Below are positions 1 through 8,248 of a DNA stretch of 64,000 nt, piece by piece; the first letter of the stretch is position 1; every line of letters starts with the position of its first letter. The stretch is from NCBI RefSeq assembly GCF_000024605.1, contig NC_013385.1, positions 801,501-865,500 of the forward strand. The letters are read 5' to 3'. The notes below the pieces were generated by a model. That model ran no database searches and was not told the origin of the DNA. It saw nothing but the letters and a program-made list of their open reading frames with translations. This DNA comes from Ammonifex degensii KC4 (GTDB lineage Bacteria; Bacillota; Desulfotomaculia; Desulfotomaculales; Ammonificaceae). Position numbers and translations under genes: made by a program.

Positions 1-56
1 CAGCACGGCAGGCGTTGACAGCAGTCGTTGACTTTTTAGAGGGAGGTGTAGAACGA

Positions 57-1511
57 GTGCGAGGCTTAGGTGGTGTTTGCGGCCTGCTGGCGGAACGGCT
101 GAAAGAAAAGAGGGGGGACTTCGCCGTCTACGCCCTCACCTTTCCGCTCTTCCTCTTCCTGGTATTCGCCGGGACGGTAGGGGTGATCGCCTGGAACGCC
201 AAGCAGGTGGTGACGGAGGCCGCCCGGGAGGGGGTCCGGTTGGCCTCGGTGGGGGCTTCCGACGCGGCCGTGAAGCAGAAGGTCGCGTCCGTCGTCGTCC
301 CGCACCTCTTGGGGGCGAAGAAGGTGCCGTCCTCCGGCGAGGTCGGGAAGTCGTACGACCTCAGGGGGCTACTCGTCCGGGACAAGGGGAAGCTGTGGGT
401 CTCCGGCGTGGAGGTGCGCGGCGCCAGCGGTAGCGTCCAGGCGAAGCTACAGTCCCTAGTGGGGAAGGAAGTGGGACTCACGGGGCAGTACAAGGAAGAG
501 CAACTGGGGAAGACCCCCATGGCGGTGGTGCCGGGTAGCCCCCAGCAGGGCGGGCAAGGGCAGAAGGAGGTGGTAGGCACCGGCGGGAGGCTGTGCCTCC
601 GCGCCTACGGGCACAATGTCAGCCTTACCTCCCAGGCGTGGAGCCCCCCTCCCGGCGCGAAGATCCTCAGGGTGCACCTGAAAGGAAACAGCGAGCGAGG
701 GTGGGACTGGGGCTACCTGCAGGGTTGGGACGGCTCCAAGTGGGTCGACTTGGCCAAGAGGTCGGGCGCCTACGACGAGTGGGTCGCCGTCCCCGGCGGG
801 GTGACGCAGATCAGAACCCGCCTGACCACGGACCGGAGCGTCCTCTGGGACCCGACCTATGTGGACGCTCCCGAGGTCGAGGTGGAGGTTCAGGGGGATC
901 GGTACGGTGTGGAGTACCCCCGGTCTGCCCAGGCGCCGGCCGGAGTGAGAAAGGGAGAGAGCTTCACCGTGGAAGTCTACGCCGTAAACAGGTGCAGCTT
1001 CTCCTGGACGCCGGAAGGCAGGGTCGGCATGGCCTACCACTGGTACGACGACAAGGGGAAGCCGGTCCTGTGGGACGGGGAGAGGGACTATGTGAAGACG
1101 ACAGTCCCCCCTGGCGGGGGCTATACCTTCAGGGTGCCCGTGAAGGCGCCGGACGCCCCCGGCAAGTACACCTTGGTCCTCGACCTGGTGCGGGAGGGCG
1201 TGACCTGGTTTGAGCAAAAGGGCTGCCCGGTCTTGAAGGCGCAGGTCGACGTGGTCGACTCCTTCCCGCGCTTTTTCGAGGCGACCTCGGCGGAAGAAGC
1301 CAGCAACGCGAAAGAGTTCAGGACCGTCGAGGTGACGACCTTCGACCCCGACAGAGACGTCGTCATCTCCCGGGTCGGGGACAGGGTGAGCGTGGAGGTG
1401 CGGTACCACGTGCCCTCGTTCTTCCCCGTCGGCAGGCTCCTGGGAAAGGACGTCTGGGGACCGGAGATCACCGTGAAAGGTACGGCGTCGGCTTACAGGG
1501 AACCCGTTTGA
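57..1511 (+). CDS. TadE-like secreted/pilus-associated protein
   Basis: The N-terminus has a positively charged stretch, one hydrophobic helix and the AREG-type segment typical of TadE-like pseudopilins (motif VTEAAREGVRLASVG). About 400 residues follow that look beta-rich, including an Ig-like stretch around residues 290-380. I chose GTG at 57 because GGGAGGTG lies 9 bases upstream; the open frame runs back to a TTG at 15 without a ribosome site. It overlaps the next ATPase gene by 4 bases and so heads a four-gene operon. It is probably an envelope component of the ICE transfer machinery (inference). The TadE part is fairly clear; the rest is unrecognised. Confidence 0.6.
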   Translation: MRGLGGVCGLLAERLKEKRGDFAVYALTFPLFLFLVFAGTVGVIAWNAKQVVTEAAREGVRLASVGASDAAVKQKVASVVVPHLLGAKKVPSSGEVGKSYDLRGLLVRDKGKLWVSGVEVRGASGSVQAKLQSLVGKEVGLTGQYKEEQLGKTPMAVVPGSPQQGGQGQKEVVGTGGRLCLRAYGHNVSLTSQAWSPPPGAKILRVHLKGNSERGWDWGYLQGWDGSKWVDLAKRSGAYDEWVAVPGGVTQIRTRLTTDRSVLWDPTYVDAPEVEVEVQGDRYGVEYPRSAQAPAGVRKGESFTVEVYAVNRCSFSWTPEGRVGMAYHWYDDKGKPVLWDGERDYVKTTVPPGGGYTFRVPVKAPDAPGKYTLVLDLVREGVTWFEQKGCPVLKAQVDVVDSFPRFFEATSAEEASNAKEFRTVEVTTFDPDRDVVISRVGDRVSVEVRYHVPSFFPVGRLLGKDVWGPEITVKGTASAYREPV

Positions 1512-2758
1512 GTCCCCCGCGGCCGGGGCCACAGCCGCAGTCCGGGCTTAAGAGGGGGTCTGGCGCCTTGTCCGGCCTGTTCCTGGGGAAAGAGACTGCT
1601 ACCGGAAGCCCGTTCTTCCTGGACGCCGAACGGCCCCGCGTGATCCTCGTCTGCGGGAAGCGCGGGGCCGGGAAGTCCCACACCGCGGCGGTCTTCGTCG
1701 AGGAAGTGTGCGCCGTCCGGAGAGACGACACCGTCGTGGTCGTGGACCCGATGGGGAGCTCTCACTCCCTCGCCTTCCCCGCTCCCCCCGAGTCCTTGAG
1801 GGGGTGGAACCTGAAGCCTTCCCGTTTTCCCGTCAGGGTGTTCGTGGCGGGAGACCCGGCCCGGGCCTACGGGGGCGAGGTACTCCTCCGGATGCGGGAA
1901 GCGGGGATCGAGGTGTTGCGGCTCGCCGTCGTCCCTTCCGAGGTCGCGCCGGAGCTGTGGTGCGGCCTCCTCCGCCTGGGGTCGGACACGGCGGCGGGGG
2001 CGATCCTCTACCGGGCGGTGACCTCGCTCCGGGAGAAGAAGTCCGCCTTCGAGCTACGGGACGTCAGGCAGGCGGTGTTCACCGACCCCCTCGCCGTGGG
2101 GGAGGCCAGGATGGTCGTGTTGAGCAAGCTCGCCGCGGCGGAGCAGTGGGGAGTCTTTTCCGGGCCGGGCCCCGGAGGGGGGCAGTTCGAGAGCGGAAAG
2201 GTAAACGTGGTGAACCTGAGCATCCACGAACCGGGGGCGGGTAGCTTGCGGGAGCTGGTCGTGGACGTGGTGGTACGGAGGCTGTTCTCCGTCTGGGCGC
2301 AAAAGAAGAGGGCGTGGGAGTTCGGGCTCGCACAGAGGGTGCCCCGCCTCTGGCTCGTGGTAGACGAAGCGCACCAGTTCGTGCCGGGGAACGCGGACTC
2401 CCTTTCCCGCGAGGCGCTGGTCAGGTGGGTCAAGGAGGGGAGGCAGCTGAACCTGGGGATGGTGCTGGTGACCCAGCAACCCGCCGCCGTGAGCCCCGAG
2501 TTCCTGTCGCAGGTGGACGCGGTCGTGGCCCACCGCCTGACGATGCGGGACGACCTGGAGGCGCTGGAGGCCATCAGTCCCGTGTACCTGCGCGAGAGGC
2601 TGGACTCCACCGTCGTGACTCTCGAGAAGAGGGGGGAAGCGGTGGTGCTCGACGACGAGAAGGAAGAAGCGCGCCGCGTCTTCGTCAGGCCACGCCGGAG
2701 CGGGGGCGTCCCGACGGGACGACAGGAGTTCAGACGAGAGGGGGCTTTGACCTTTTAA
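1508..2758 (+). CDS. HerA/VirB4-like P-loop ATPase
   Basis: This 416-residue protein has a Walker A motif GKRGAGKS (residues 50-57) and a Walker B LWLVVDEAH (catalytic DE at 286-287). A later VLVTQQPAAVSPEFLSQ segment resembles the sensor region of HerA/FtsK-type translocases. Such ATPases pump DNA or power secretion. The TTG start overlaps the stop of the TadE-like gene, and its own stop overlaps the next ATG (TAATG), so the genes are probably translationally coupled. With the upstream TadE-like and downstream SpoIIM-like proteins it may energise a conjugation or pilus apparatus (inference). A simple DUF87-type ATPase of unknown role is the alternative. Confidence 0.7.
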   Translation: MSPPRPGPQPQSGLKRGSGALSGLFLGKETATGSPFFLDAERPRVILVCGKRGAGKSHTAAVFVEEVCAVRRDDTVVVVDPMGSSHSLAFPAPPESLRGWNLKPSRFPVRVFVAGDPARAYGGEVLLRMREAGIEVLRLAVVPSEVAPELWCGLLRLGSDTAAGAILYRAVTSLREKKSAFELRDVRQAVFTDPLAVGEARMVVLSKLAAAEQWGVFSGPGPGGGQFESGKVNVVNLSIHEPGAGSLRELVVDVVVRRLFSVWAQKKRAWEFGLAQRVPRLWLVVDEAHQFVPGNADSLSREALVRWVKEGRQLNLGMVLVTQQPAAVSPEFLSQVDAVVAHRLTMRDDLEALEAISPVYLRERLDSTVVTLEKRGEAVVLDDEKEEARRVFVRPRRSGGVPTGRQEFRREGALTF

Positions 2759-3312
2759 TGCCGGGTACGAGCACAGACGGGAAGAGGCTGGCTCTGGCTT
2801 TCCTTTCGTTCGCCGCGCTGTTCTTTCTGGGCTGTCTCGCGGGGAGCGTGTTCCCTCACCTGTTCGCCCGGTTCTTGACGCGGGTCGTGGCGGACACCTT
2901 TGAGGCGGTAGGGCACCTCGAAAGGCTGTCGGGCACTGCTCTCTTGCCGGTCTTCCTTCTGACGTTCGTCTACCTGAAGAACTTCCTGGTAGCGGCGCTG
3001 TGTTTTCTCGGTGCCCGGCCCACGCGGGGGATCTTTCCCGGCGTCGTGTGCCTCGTCAACGGGCTGGTGCTCGGCTGGCTGGGGGCGGTGCTGGCGGAGG
3101 CGGGGGTCTCCCCCTGGCGGTACGCGGGCGCTCTGGCCCCGCACGGGGTCGTGGAGCTCCCGGCCGTCTTCGCGGCTTCCGCCCTGGGGATGGCGAGAAC
3201 GGGAGGGGGCGCCACGCGGCAGTTTGCTCCCGTGGCCTGCGCGCTCCTGGTCGCCGCCTGCATCGAAGTGTTCGTGTCCCCTCACGTGGCGAAGGTGGTG
3301 GGCCTGACGTGA
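2758..3312 (+). CDS. SpoIIM-like integral membrane protein
   Basis: This 184-residue protein has about four or five hydrophobic segments. The stretch ALAPHGVVELPAVFAASALG matches the conserved PHG-x-x-ELPA signature of the stage II sporulation protein M (DUF95) family. The longer open frame upstream only overlaps the ATPase gene in another frame, so the ATG at 2758, sharing bases with the preceding stop, is the start. Family members work in sporulation engulfment or, in mobile elements, as membrane partners of unknown role. Here it lies between an ATPase and an HD-GYP protein, so a role in the ICE envelope apparatus is likelier than sporulation (inference). Confidence 0.65.
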   Translation: MPGTSTDGKRLALAFLSFAALFFLGCLAGSVFPHLFARFLTRVVADTFEAVGHLERLSGTALLPVFLLTFVYLKNFLVAALCFLGARPTRGIFPGVVCLVNGLVLGWLGAVLAEAGVSPWRYAGALAPHGVVELPAVFAASALGMARTGGGATRQFAPVACALLVAACIEVFVSPHVAKVVGLT

Positions 3313-3923
3313 GCGTCCTCGAGCACGTAGCAAAGCTCCCCTCTCTCTGGGAAGCGGCGTCCGCCATGAGGAAGTGGAGCGAGGGGCTTTTCCGGCACTC
3401 CCTGCTGGTGGCCGACCTGGCGGCGGAGGTGGCCGAAGCCTTAGGCTTTTCCCGGCAGGAAGTGGAGCTGGCCCGCTTAGGCGGGCTCCTCCACGACTTC
3501 GGCAAGGTGACCTGGCCGAGGGAGATGGCGCACAAGCACCCGCTCTTGGACGAGGATCGGGAACTGGTGCGGCTCCACCCCCTGGTGGGGGCGAAGCTGG
3601 TGGAGGAGAGGGTCCCGGGAGTCTCCGGCGTAGTGCTACGGGTAATCCGCGAGCACCACGAGAGGGACGGCGGCAACGGCTACCCGAGGGGGCTCAGGGC
3701 CCCCGACCTGCACCCTCTCTCCCGAGTGGTGGCCTGCGTGGAAGTCTTCGCGGCCCTGACCGAGCGCAGGAGCTACCGGCCCGTGGACTTCACGCCGGAG
3801 CAGGCGTTCGCGGTGCTCCACGAGGACGGCTTCGACGGGGAGCTGATAGACGCCCTCCGCCGGGTGCTGAGCGGGCGGGAGGGAGCGGCCCGCCCGGCTC
3901 CGGGCGCTGCTGCGGGGCCGTGA
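3309..3923 (+). CDS. HD-GYP-type HD domain phosphohydrolase
   Basis: This 204-residue single-domain protein carries the metal-binding HD pair in GLLHDFGK (H62, D63) and the HD-GYP hallmark HHERDGGNGYPRGL (H116-H117). Such domains usually hydrolyse cyclic-di-GMP or related nucleotides. GTG at 3309 overlaps the stop of the SpoIIM-like gene (GTGA). No sensor or receiver domain is attached, so the signal input must come from a partner. It ends the four-gene operon. Cyclic dinucleotide control of the transfer apparatus is possible (inference); an HDIG-type hydrolase is the alternative. Confidence 0.75.
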   Translation: MSVLEHVAKLPSLWEAASAMRKWSEGLFRHSLLVADLAAEVAEALGFSRQEVELARLGGLLHDFGKVTWPREMAHKHPLLDEDRELVRLHPLVGAKLVEERVPGVSGVVLRVIREHHERDGGNGYPRGLRAPDLHPLSRVVACVEVFAALTERRSYRPVDFTPEQAFAVLHEDGFDGELIDALRRVLSGREGAARPAPGAAAGP

Positions 3924-3986
3924 CGACCCGGGGAGAGGGGTCTTCTCTCTTTTTGAGGAGACGACCTGCCCGGTTCCAGACGACGG

Positions 3987-5000
3987 TTATAGGCGGGGCT
4001 TCCCGCCCGGCGTCCCCGGTCCTGGCGGGGGAAGGGGGGCATGGTGCAGGGCGGACACCGCCGAGGAGAGCCGCAGTAGCGTTTCCCGCACCTCCGCCGC
4101 GGCGACCTCCCTCACCAGGAGGGGGCGGACTTCCTCCAGCGCCCGGTCCGCCCGCTCCGCCAGCTCTTCCAGGAGGGCGGAGACGTAAAGGGGGTCGTCG
4201 AGGGCGGCTTCCCTCTCCGCCGCCCCCGCGAAGAGCCGCGCCAGGGAGGGCGGGCCAACTGCTCCTACCTTCAGCAGGAAGGCCAGGTCCACGACGTCTT
4301 TCGGCTCGCCCCGGCTCACCACCGCGCAGAGTTTGTTGACCGCGATGTTGAACGGGGTGTCGAGCTTCACCGTCAGCCCGGACTCGACCTCGAGGGAGGC
4401 GAACTCCTCCGGGAGGGAGAGGGCGTCCCAGACGAAGTCGACCCTGACGCCCCCGGCGGAGTACCGGCAGTAGTGCTCCGACTCCACTTCCGCCGTCCCG
4501 CCCGTCAGCGCCCTGAAGAGGCGCGCGTTCTCCCGGAAGTCGGCTTCCCGCGCGGCGAACAGGCTCAGGTCTTCAGACCTCCTGTGTCCCAGGTAGAAGA
4601 CTGCCAGGCAAGTACCTCCCGTGAGGTAGAACCGCTCCCTGACGCGCGGTTCCCGGAACAACTGGAGGAAGAGCTCCCTCTGTCTGGGAGAGGCCCAGCA
4701 CTCCCCGTGCTCGCGCGGCGCGAACCGCCTTTCCTTCTCCAACCATCCCACCGCCCTCTCCCAGGCGCGGAGCCTGAGCTCCGGCGTCTTCCAGAAGCGG
4801 AAGGTGCCCAGCGCGCGCCTTATCTCTTCCAGGGGGAAGACGGCCAGGGCGTCCTTTAGCTTTCCCGCCTCGACGAAGCGGCGCAGCACCGGGTCATAGC
4901 GGACGCGGTCGCCCCGCACCCTTTCCAGGTATTCCTTCAACTTTTGGTGCGTCGCATCGCGGAGGTGAGGCCGGTCCCAGAAGAGCGACCGGAAAGACAC
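3987..5000 (-). CDS. AbiEii/AbiGii-like nucleotidyltransferase toxin, copy 1
   Basis: The protein contains the AbiEii-type nucleotidyltransferase signature YLTGGTCLAVFYLGHRRSED (GGT near residues 128-130 counted from GTG at 5000). Such proteins are toxins of type IV toxin-antitoxin/abortive infection systems. GTG at 5000 has AAAGAGGTG at a sensible distance; a GTG at 5009 sits directly on that site. The usual DLD pair reads DLS here (D144, S146), so one expected catalytic acidic residue is missing, and the same is true of copy 2. It diverges from fic across a gap of about 115 bases. No AbiEi-like antitoxin is adjacent; the roughly 120 N-terminal residues before the core may be a self-contained regulatory domain (inference). 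Confidence 0.7.
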   Translation of the reverse strand: MSFRSLFWDRPHLRDATHQKLKEYLERVRGDRVRYDPVLRRFVEAGKLKDALAVFPLEEIRRALGTFRFWKTPELRLRAWERAVGWLEKERRFAPREHGECWASPRQRELFLQLFREPRVRERFYLTGGTCLAVFYLGHRRSEDLSLFAAREADFRENARLFRALTGGTAEVESEHYCRYSAGGVRVDFVWDALSLPEEFASLEVESGLTVKLDTPFNIAVNKLCAVVSRGEPKDVVDLAFLLKVGAVGPPSLARLFAGAAEREAALDDPLYVSALLEELAERADRALEEVRPLLVREVAAAEVRETLLRLSSAVSALHHAPLPPPGPGTPGGKPRL

Positions 5001-5117
5001 TCTTGACACCTCTTTTCCGTTGTCGGTCTCGCTCTGCTATTTTACCACAAAAAACCAGCCGCCTCGGGAAGTGGTATACTGGGAACCGGGGAGCGCACGT
5101 GTAGGGAGCGAAAAGTC

Positions 5118-5921
5118 TTGTTGCAGGAAGTCCTGCGCGACGTCGACCGGCTCAAGGAGAGGCTTGACAGGGCCGGGCAGCTCACGCCCGCGGAGGCCCG
5201 GCGGCTCCGGGAGTACCTGCTCGTGGAGTGGACGCACCACTCCACGGCCCTGGAGGGCAACACCCTCGACCTGCGCGAGACGCGCGTAGTCCTGCTCGAC
5301 GGGCTCGCCGTGGGCGGGAAGACGCTGCGGGAGCACCTGGAGGTCGTGGATCACCGGGACGCCGTAGAGTGGCTGGAAAGCGCGGTCCGGGAAGGTCTGC
5401 CCCTGTCCGAGGGGCTGATCCGGGAGCTCAACAGGCTGGTCCTGAAGTCCACCCTGCCGGAGGAAGCGGGAAAGTACCGCAGGGGAGGAGCGCGGGTCGC
5501 GGGCAGCCGCCACGTGCCCCCGCCCGCGTGGGACGTGCCCTTCCTGGTGCGGGAGACGGTGCGCGAGTACGACGCCCGGAGGGGAAAGGAGCACCCGGTC
5601 GCGCTGGCGGCGTGGCTCCACTGGCGGCTGGTGTTTATACACCCCTTCACCGACGGCAACGGGCGCACGGCGCGGCTCCTGATGAACTTCTCCCTGATGT
5701 CCGGCGGCTACCCGCCGGCGGTAATCAGGAAAGAAGACCGGGAGCGGTACCTGGACGCCCTGGAAGAGGCCTCCGTGAGGGGAAACCTGGAACCGTTCAC
5801 CAGGCTTTTGGCGGAGAGGGTTAAGGAAGGGCTTTGCCTGCGCCTTGAGATAGTCGGCGGGGAGCCGCCGGAGCAGTCTCAAGGCCCTGCGGGCCAAAGG
5901 CCGGAAAGGCCGCTCCCTTAG
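5118..5921 (+). CDS. Fic family AMP-transferase, copy 1
   Basis: This 267-residue Fic protein has the complete catalytic loop HPFTDGNGRTARLL (H175 onward), expected to transfer AMP or another NMP to a target protein. Near the N-terminus, STALEGN (residues 42-48) matches the (S/T)xxxE(G/N) inhibitory motif, so this is a class II Fic enzyme that restrains itself. The start is TTG at 5118 behind AGGGAG; upstream lies a TATACT box near 5072. It is transcribed away from the AbiEii-like gene and converges on the small minus-strand gene. It is almost identical to the protein at 20395-21198 (differences such as AGQ versus ARP near residue 20). Confidence 0.88.
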   Translation: MLQEVLRDVDRLKERLDRAGQLTPAEARRLREYLLVEWTHHSTALEGNTLDLRETRVVLLDGLAVGGKTLREHLEVVDHRDAVEWLESAVREGLPLSEGLIRELNRLVLKSTLPEEAGKYRRGGARVAGSRHVPPPAWDVPFLVRETVREYDARRGKEHPVALAAWLHWRLVFIHPFTDGNGRTARLLMNFSLMSGGYPPAVIRKEDRERYLDALEEASVRGNLEPFTRLLAERVKEGLCLRLEIVGGEPPEQSQGPAGQRPERPLP

Positions 5922-5947
5922 CTTCTCGACTTTTTGCCAAATCGCCG

Positions 5948-6208
5948 TTATTCCTTTCCGGTTTTTCGCGCGAAGCCGAGGCGCGTTATGACTTCCTCGG
6001 TGGTCAGGAGCTCCTTTGGAGATTCGTGGTGTTCCGCCAGCCGCCGGAGGGCCAGGGCGGCGTGGTAGAAGTCCTCCGCCTCGTCCGCGGTCAGTCTCCC
6101 CGTTTTTCTCTCGACCAGGAGGCGGTACTCGGCTTCCAGGGCTTCGTATTCCCTCGCGAACTCCGGGTCTCTCATCAGCCTGGTCTTCAACTCCTTCCAG
6201 TCCACCAT
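5948..6208 (-). CDS. small hypothetical protein (possible antitoxin-like), copy 1
   Basis: The protein has 86 residues if it begins at the ATG at 6206-6208, or 85 from the following GTG. AAAAGGAG abuts the ATG, so the exact start is uncertain. The N-terminal LKTRLMRDPEFAREYEALE resembles the leader of HigA/XRE-type antitoxins; the C-terminal ELLTTEEVITRLGF could be a short helix-turn-helix. It is convergent with fic and identical in both repeat copies. I do not recognise it firmly; a regulatory or antitoxin role within the Fic/AbiEii module is inference. Confidence 0.45.
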   Translation of the reverse strand: MVDWKELKTRLMRDPEFAREYEALEAEYRLLVERKTGRLTADEAEDFYHAALALRRLAEHHESPKELLTTEEVITRLGFARKTGKE

Positions 6209-6214
6209 CTCCTT

Positions 6215-6592
6215 TTGCGGGCGCTGGGGGCGGTGCCCGTGCCGCCGGGCTGCTCGAAGGAGCTCTGGGTCTGGCGGGACGGGGAAGGCTTTGTGCGGAA
6301 AGAAGTGCTGGCGGGGGGCCGCGCCGCTCCCGCCGCCTTCCTCGCCGCGGCTTGGGACTTCCTGGAGGACTGCGCCGTGCTGGAGTGCTGGCCGAGGGTG
6401 CAAGGCGAGAGGGAAGACCCGGGGGCCCCCGTGCGCTGCGGCACGGACGAGTGCCTGCTGGAAAGGATGCGCCGGGCGCTAGGCGGGACGGGGAGGCTAA
6501 AAGGGGCGGGAAGCAGGGAGAGGCCGGGAGCTTTTGGGCGTAAGGCCGGGAACTACGGCAGAAAATCCCTGCTCTTCGAGGAGGAATTTTAA
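6215..6592 (+). pseudogene. 5'-truncated unknown gene at the repeat edge, paralog 1
   Basis: From 6215 the frame reads ALGAVPVPPGCSKELWVWRD and continues to the stop at 6592. Beyond 6282 the DNA diverges from its partner at 21560 onward, but the protein stays similar (GEGFVRKEVLAGGRAAPAA versus GEGFVRREVLVGGRAAPAA) with mostly third-position changes. That is the signature of real coding sequence. No ribosome site precedes the TTG at 6215, so the 5' end was probably replaced by the repeat. The function is unknown. Confidence 0.5.
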
Positions 6593-6661
6593 GGAACGGG
6601 TCGAAATAAAAACACAGTCTTTAAGCCTCCGGAAAATAAGGAAAGAACTCTGGGGATTCGG

Positions 6662-8248
6662 GTGGAACCGGGGATGCCGGGGGAGAGCAGGACTTCTATT
6701 TTCATCTACCCCTTTTTCTTCCGGCAGGAGCGCTACCGGGAGCTGGTGGGTAGCGTGTGGCGCGACCCGTGCTGGAAGCTGGAGTTCGTCACACCGGAGC
6801 GTGAGGAGGACCGGCAGCACCTGCGATACCTTTACCCGCACGCCCGCGACTTTCTGTTCCCCACCCATGGCCTCGGCCGGGAAGAAATAGAGAAGCTCTT
6901 TCCGCCCTGGAAGGTCTACGGGAGCTCCGGTACGGCACCGGCGCGGCCGGACGGGCCGAACCGGAGGCAGTGGGAAGTCCTACGTTCCTGGCAGGTGATC
7001 CGCTGGCGCTGGGACCCGGAGGGCGGGGAAGCGGAGCGGCGGTTCCGCTTCGACCTGCGGTGCGAGGGCGGGAACCTGGAGGTGGAGTGTAAGTTCCACA
7101 AGGTCTCCCTGCTGGTGTTCCCCACCGGGGTGGGGCTGCTCCTGATGGAGGTAGGCCCTGCGCGCCCGACCGGCTCCGGGAGCGGGGGGCTGGACGATCC
7201 CCGGGCGTTCGGGAGGTGGGTCGAGCAGTTTTCCACGCTGGAGGACATGCCTTCGGGCACGCCGGCCGCGGAGCTTTCCTTCGAGAAGGGCCGGGAAAAG
7301 TTGAAGGACTTCATCGAGGGAAAGCTGCTGAGCTTCCTGGCTCCGGAGCTGCGGGCGGCCGGCAGTTACGCCGCCGGCGAAGCGAGCCTCATACGGTACG
7401 TCGTCTGGTGTGACGGGGGCCCGGGGGAAGGAGAGGCTCCGAACGGCCGCCTGAACAGGCTCCTGCGAGAGCTCAGCCCCCGCTGCCGCGGTCCGCTGAA
7501 GAAGAGGGCCCTTTTTGTGGGCATCGACACCAGGGCGTACTTCACCGCTCAGGGGGCCACCGTGGTGTGCTGCGGGAGTTCCTCATTTCCCTGCGACCGG
7601 CTGCTGCGCTTCTGGCGCAGGTTCTACCTCGACCTGTTCCTGCACGCCCTCTACCACCGCCTGAGCCTCCTGCGGTTCGCCCACGAACTCAGCTGCACGG
7701 AGGAACTCATACGGAGCGCCGACCGGGTGCGGCAGCTGCGCCGGCGCTTCCTGGAGTTCACCAACAAGGCCTGGTTCGGCCACGTGGTCCACGCCGACTA
7801 CGGGCACATGATCTGGCGGAAGTGGCAGGAGGTTCTGGAGACGCAGTCCCTCTACGAGGAAGTCAAGGGGTACCTCACGGAGCTGGGGGACTTTCTGGAG
7901 GAGGGGAGGCGCAGCTGGTACAAGTCTCTGAGCTTCTTCCTGGTGGTCTTCGGGTCCGCCGTTTCCCTGATCAGCACCCTCTTTTCGGCGGGCGTCTTGC
8001 GGCCGCTGCCGGGCTGGACCCCCGGTCCCCTCGCGGTCGCCGGGGTTTGCGCGGGGGTCTTCGCCGCGGCTTACGCGGTCGCGGGGGCGGCCCAGTGGCA
8101 CTACTTCCGCAAGGTCGGCAGGTGGAAGCTGGAGGGGGCGCCGGAGAGGCGGGGCTTTGCGTGGAGGGGCCGGGTGCCGGGCGGGAGAAGAGAAAGGAGG
8201 GTGGAAGGATGGGGTATCAGAGGCTTTCGCCCGAGCTCAAGACCCTGA
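6662..8248 (+). CDS. CorA-like membrane protein associated with type III CRISPR
   Basis: This 528-residue protein has a large soluble N-terminal region, a long helical segment (about residues 345-417, with FTNKAWFGHV near 375) and two membrane helices at about 422-446 and 455-478. That is the shape of CorA family proteins, without an evident GMN pore motif. CorA-type proteins are known accessory effectors of type III CRISPR systems, where the studied example is gated by SAM-AMP. The gene directly precedes cmr1 and overlaps it by 40 bases, so it belongs to the operon. The start is GTG at 6662 or ATG at 6674; neither has a good ribosome site. The CorA assignment rests on topology and context. 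Confidence 0.6.
   Translation: MEPGMPGESRTSIFIYPFFFRQERYRELVGSVWRDPCWKLEFVTPEREEDRQHLRYLYPHARDFLFPTHGLGREEIEKLFPPWKVYGSSGTAPARPDGPNRRQWEVLRSWQVIRWRWDPEGGEAERRFRFDLRCEGGNLEVECKFHKVSLLVFPTGVGLLLMEVGPARPTGSGSGGLDDPRAFGRWVEQFSTLEDMPSGTPAAELSFEKGREKLKDFIEGKLLSFLAPELRAAGSYAAGEASLIRYVVWCDGGPGEGEAPNGRLNRLLRELSPRCRGPLKKRALFVGIDTRAYFTAQGATVVCCGSSSFPCDRLLRFWRRFYLDLFLHALYHRLSLLRFAHELSCTEELIRSADRVRQLRRRFLEFTNKAWFGHVVHADYGHMIWRKWQEVLETQSLYEEVKGYLTELGDFLEEGRRSWYKSLSFFLVVFGSAVSLISTLFSAGVLRPLPGWTPGPLAVAGVCAGVFAAAYAVAGAAQWHYFRKVGRWKLEGAPERRGFAWRGRVPGGRRERRVEGWGIRGFRPSSRP

Larger units (their letters stand above)
4004..6282. repeat. 2.28-kb direct repeat, copy 1 (AbiEii-Fic module)
   Basis: This block aligns without any indel to 19281-21559 at a constant offset of 15,277 bases. 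Differences cluster in the first 130 bases, around 4920-4980 and around 5090-5370. From about 5370 to 6282 I see none, which suggests recent gene conversion or recombination. It contains the AbiEii-like gene, the fic gene, a small minus-strand gene and the beginning of a further reading frame. The two copies bracket the whole CRISPR-Cas locus. Confidence 0.92.

Noticed and set aside
7567-8208. N-terminal extension of cmr1
   Set aside because: It is an alternative frame of the CorA-like gene; cmr1 has a clear start with AAAGGAGG at 8209.
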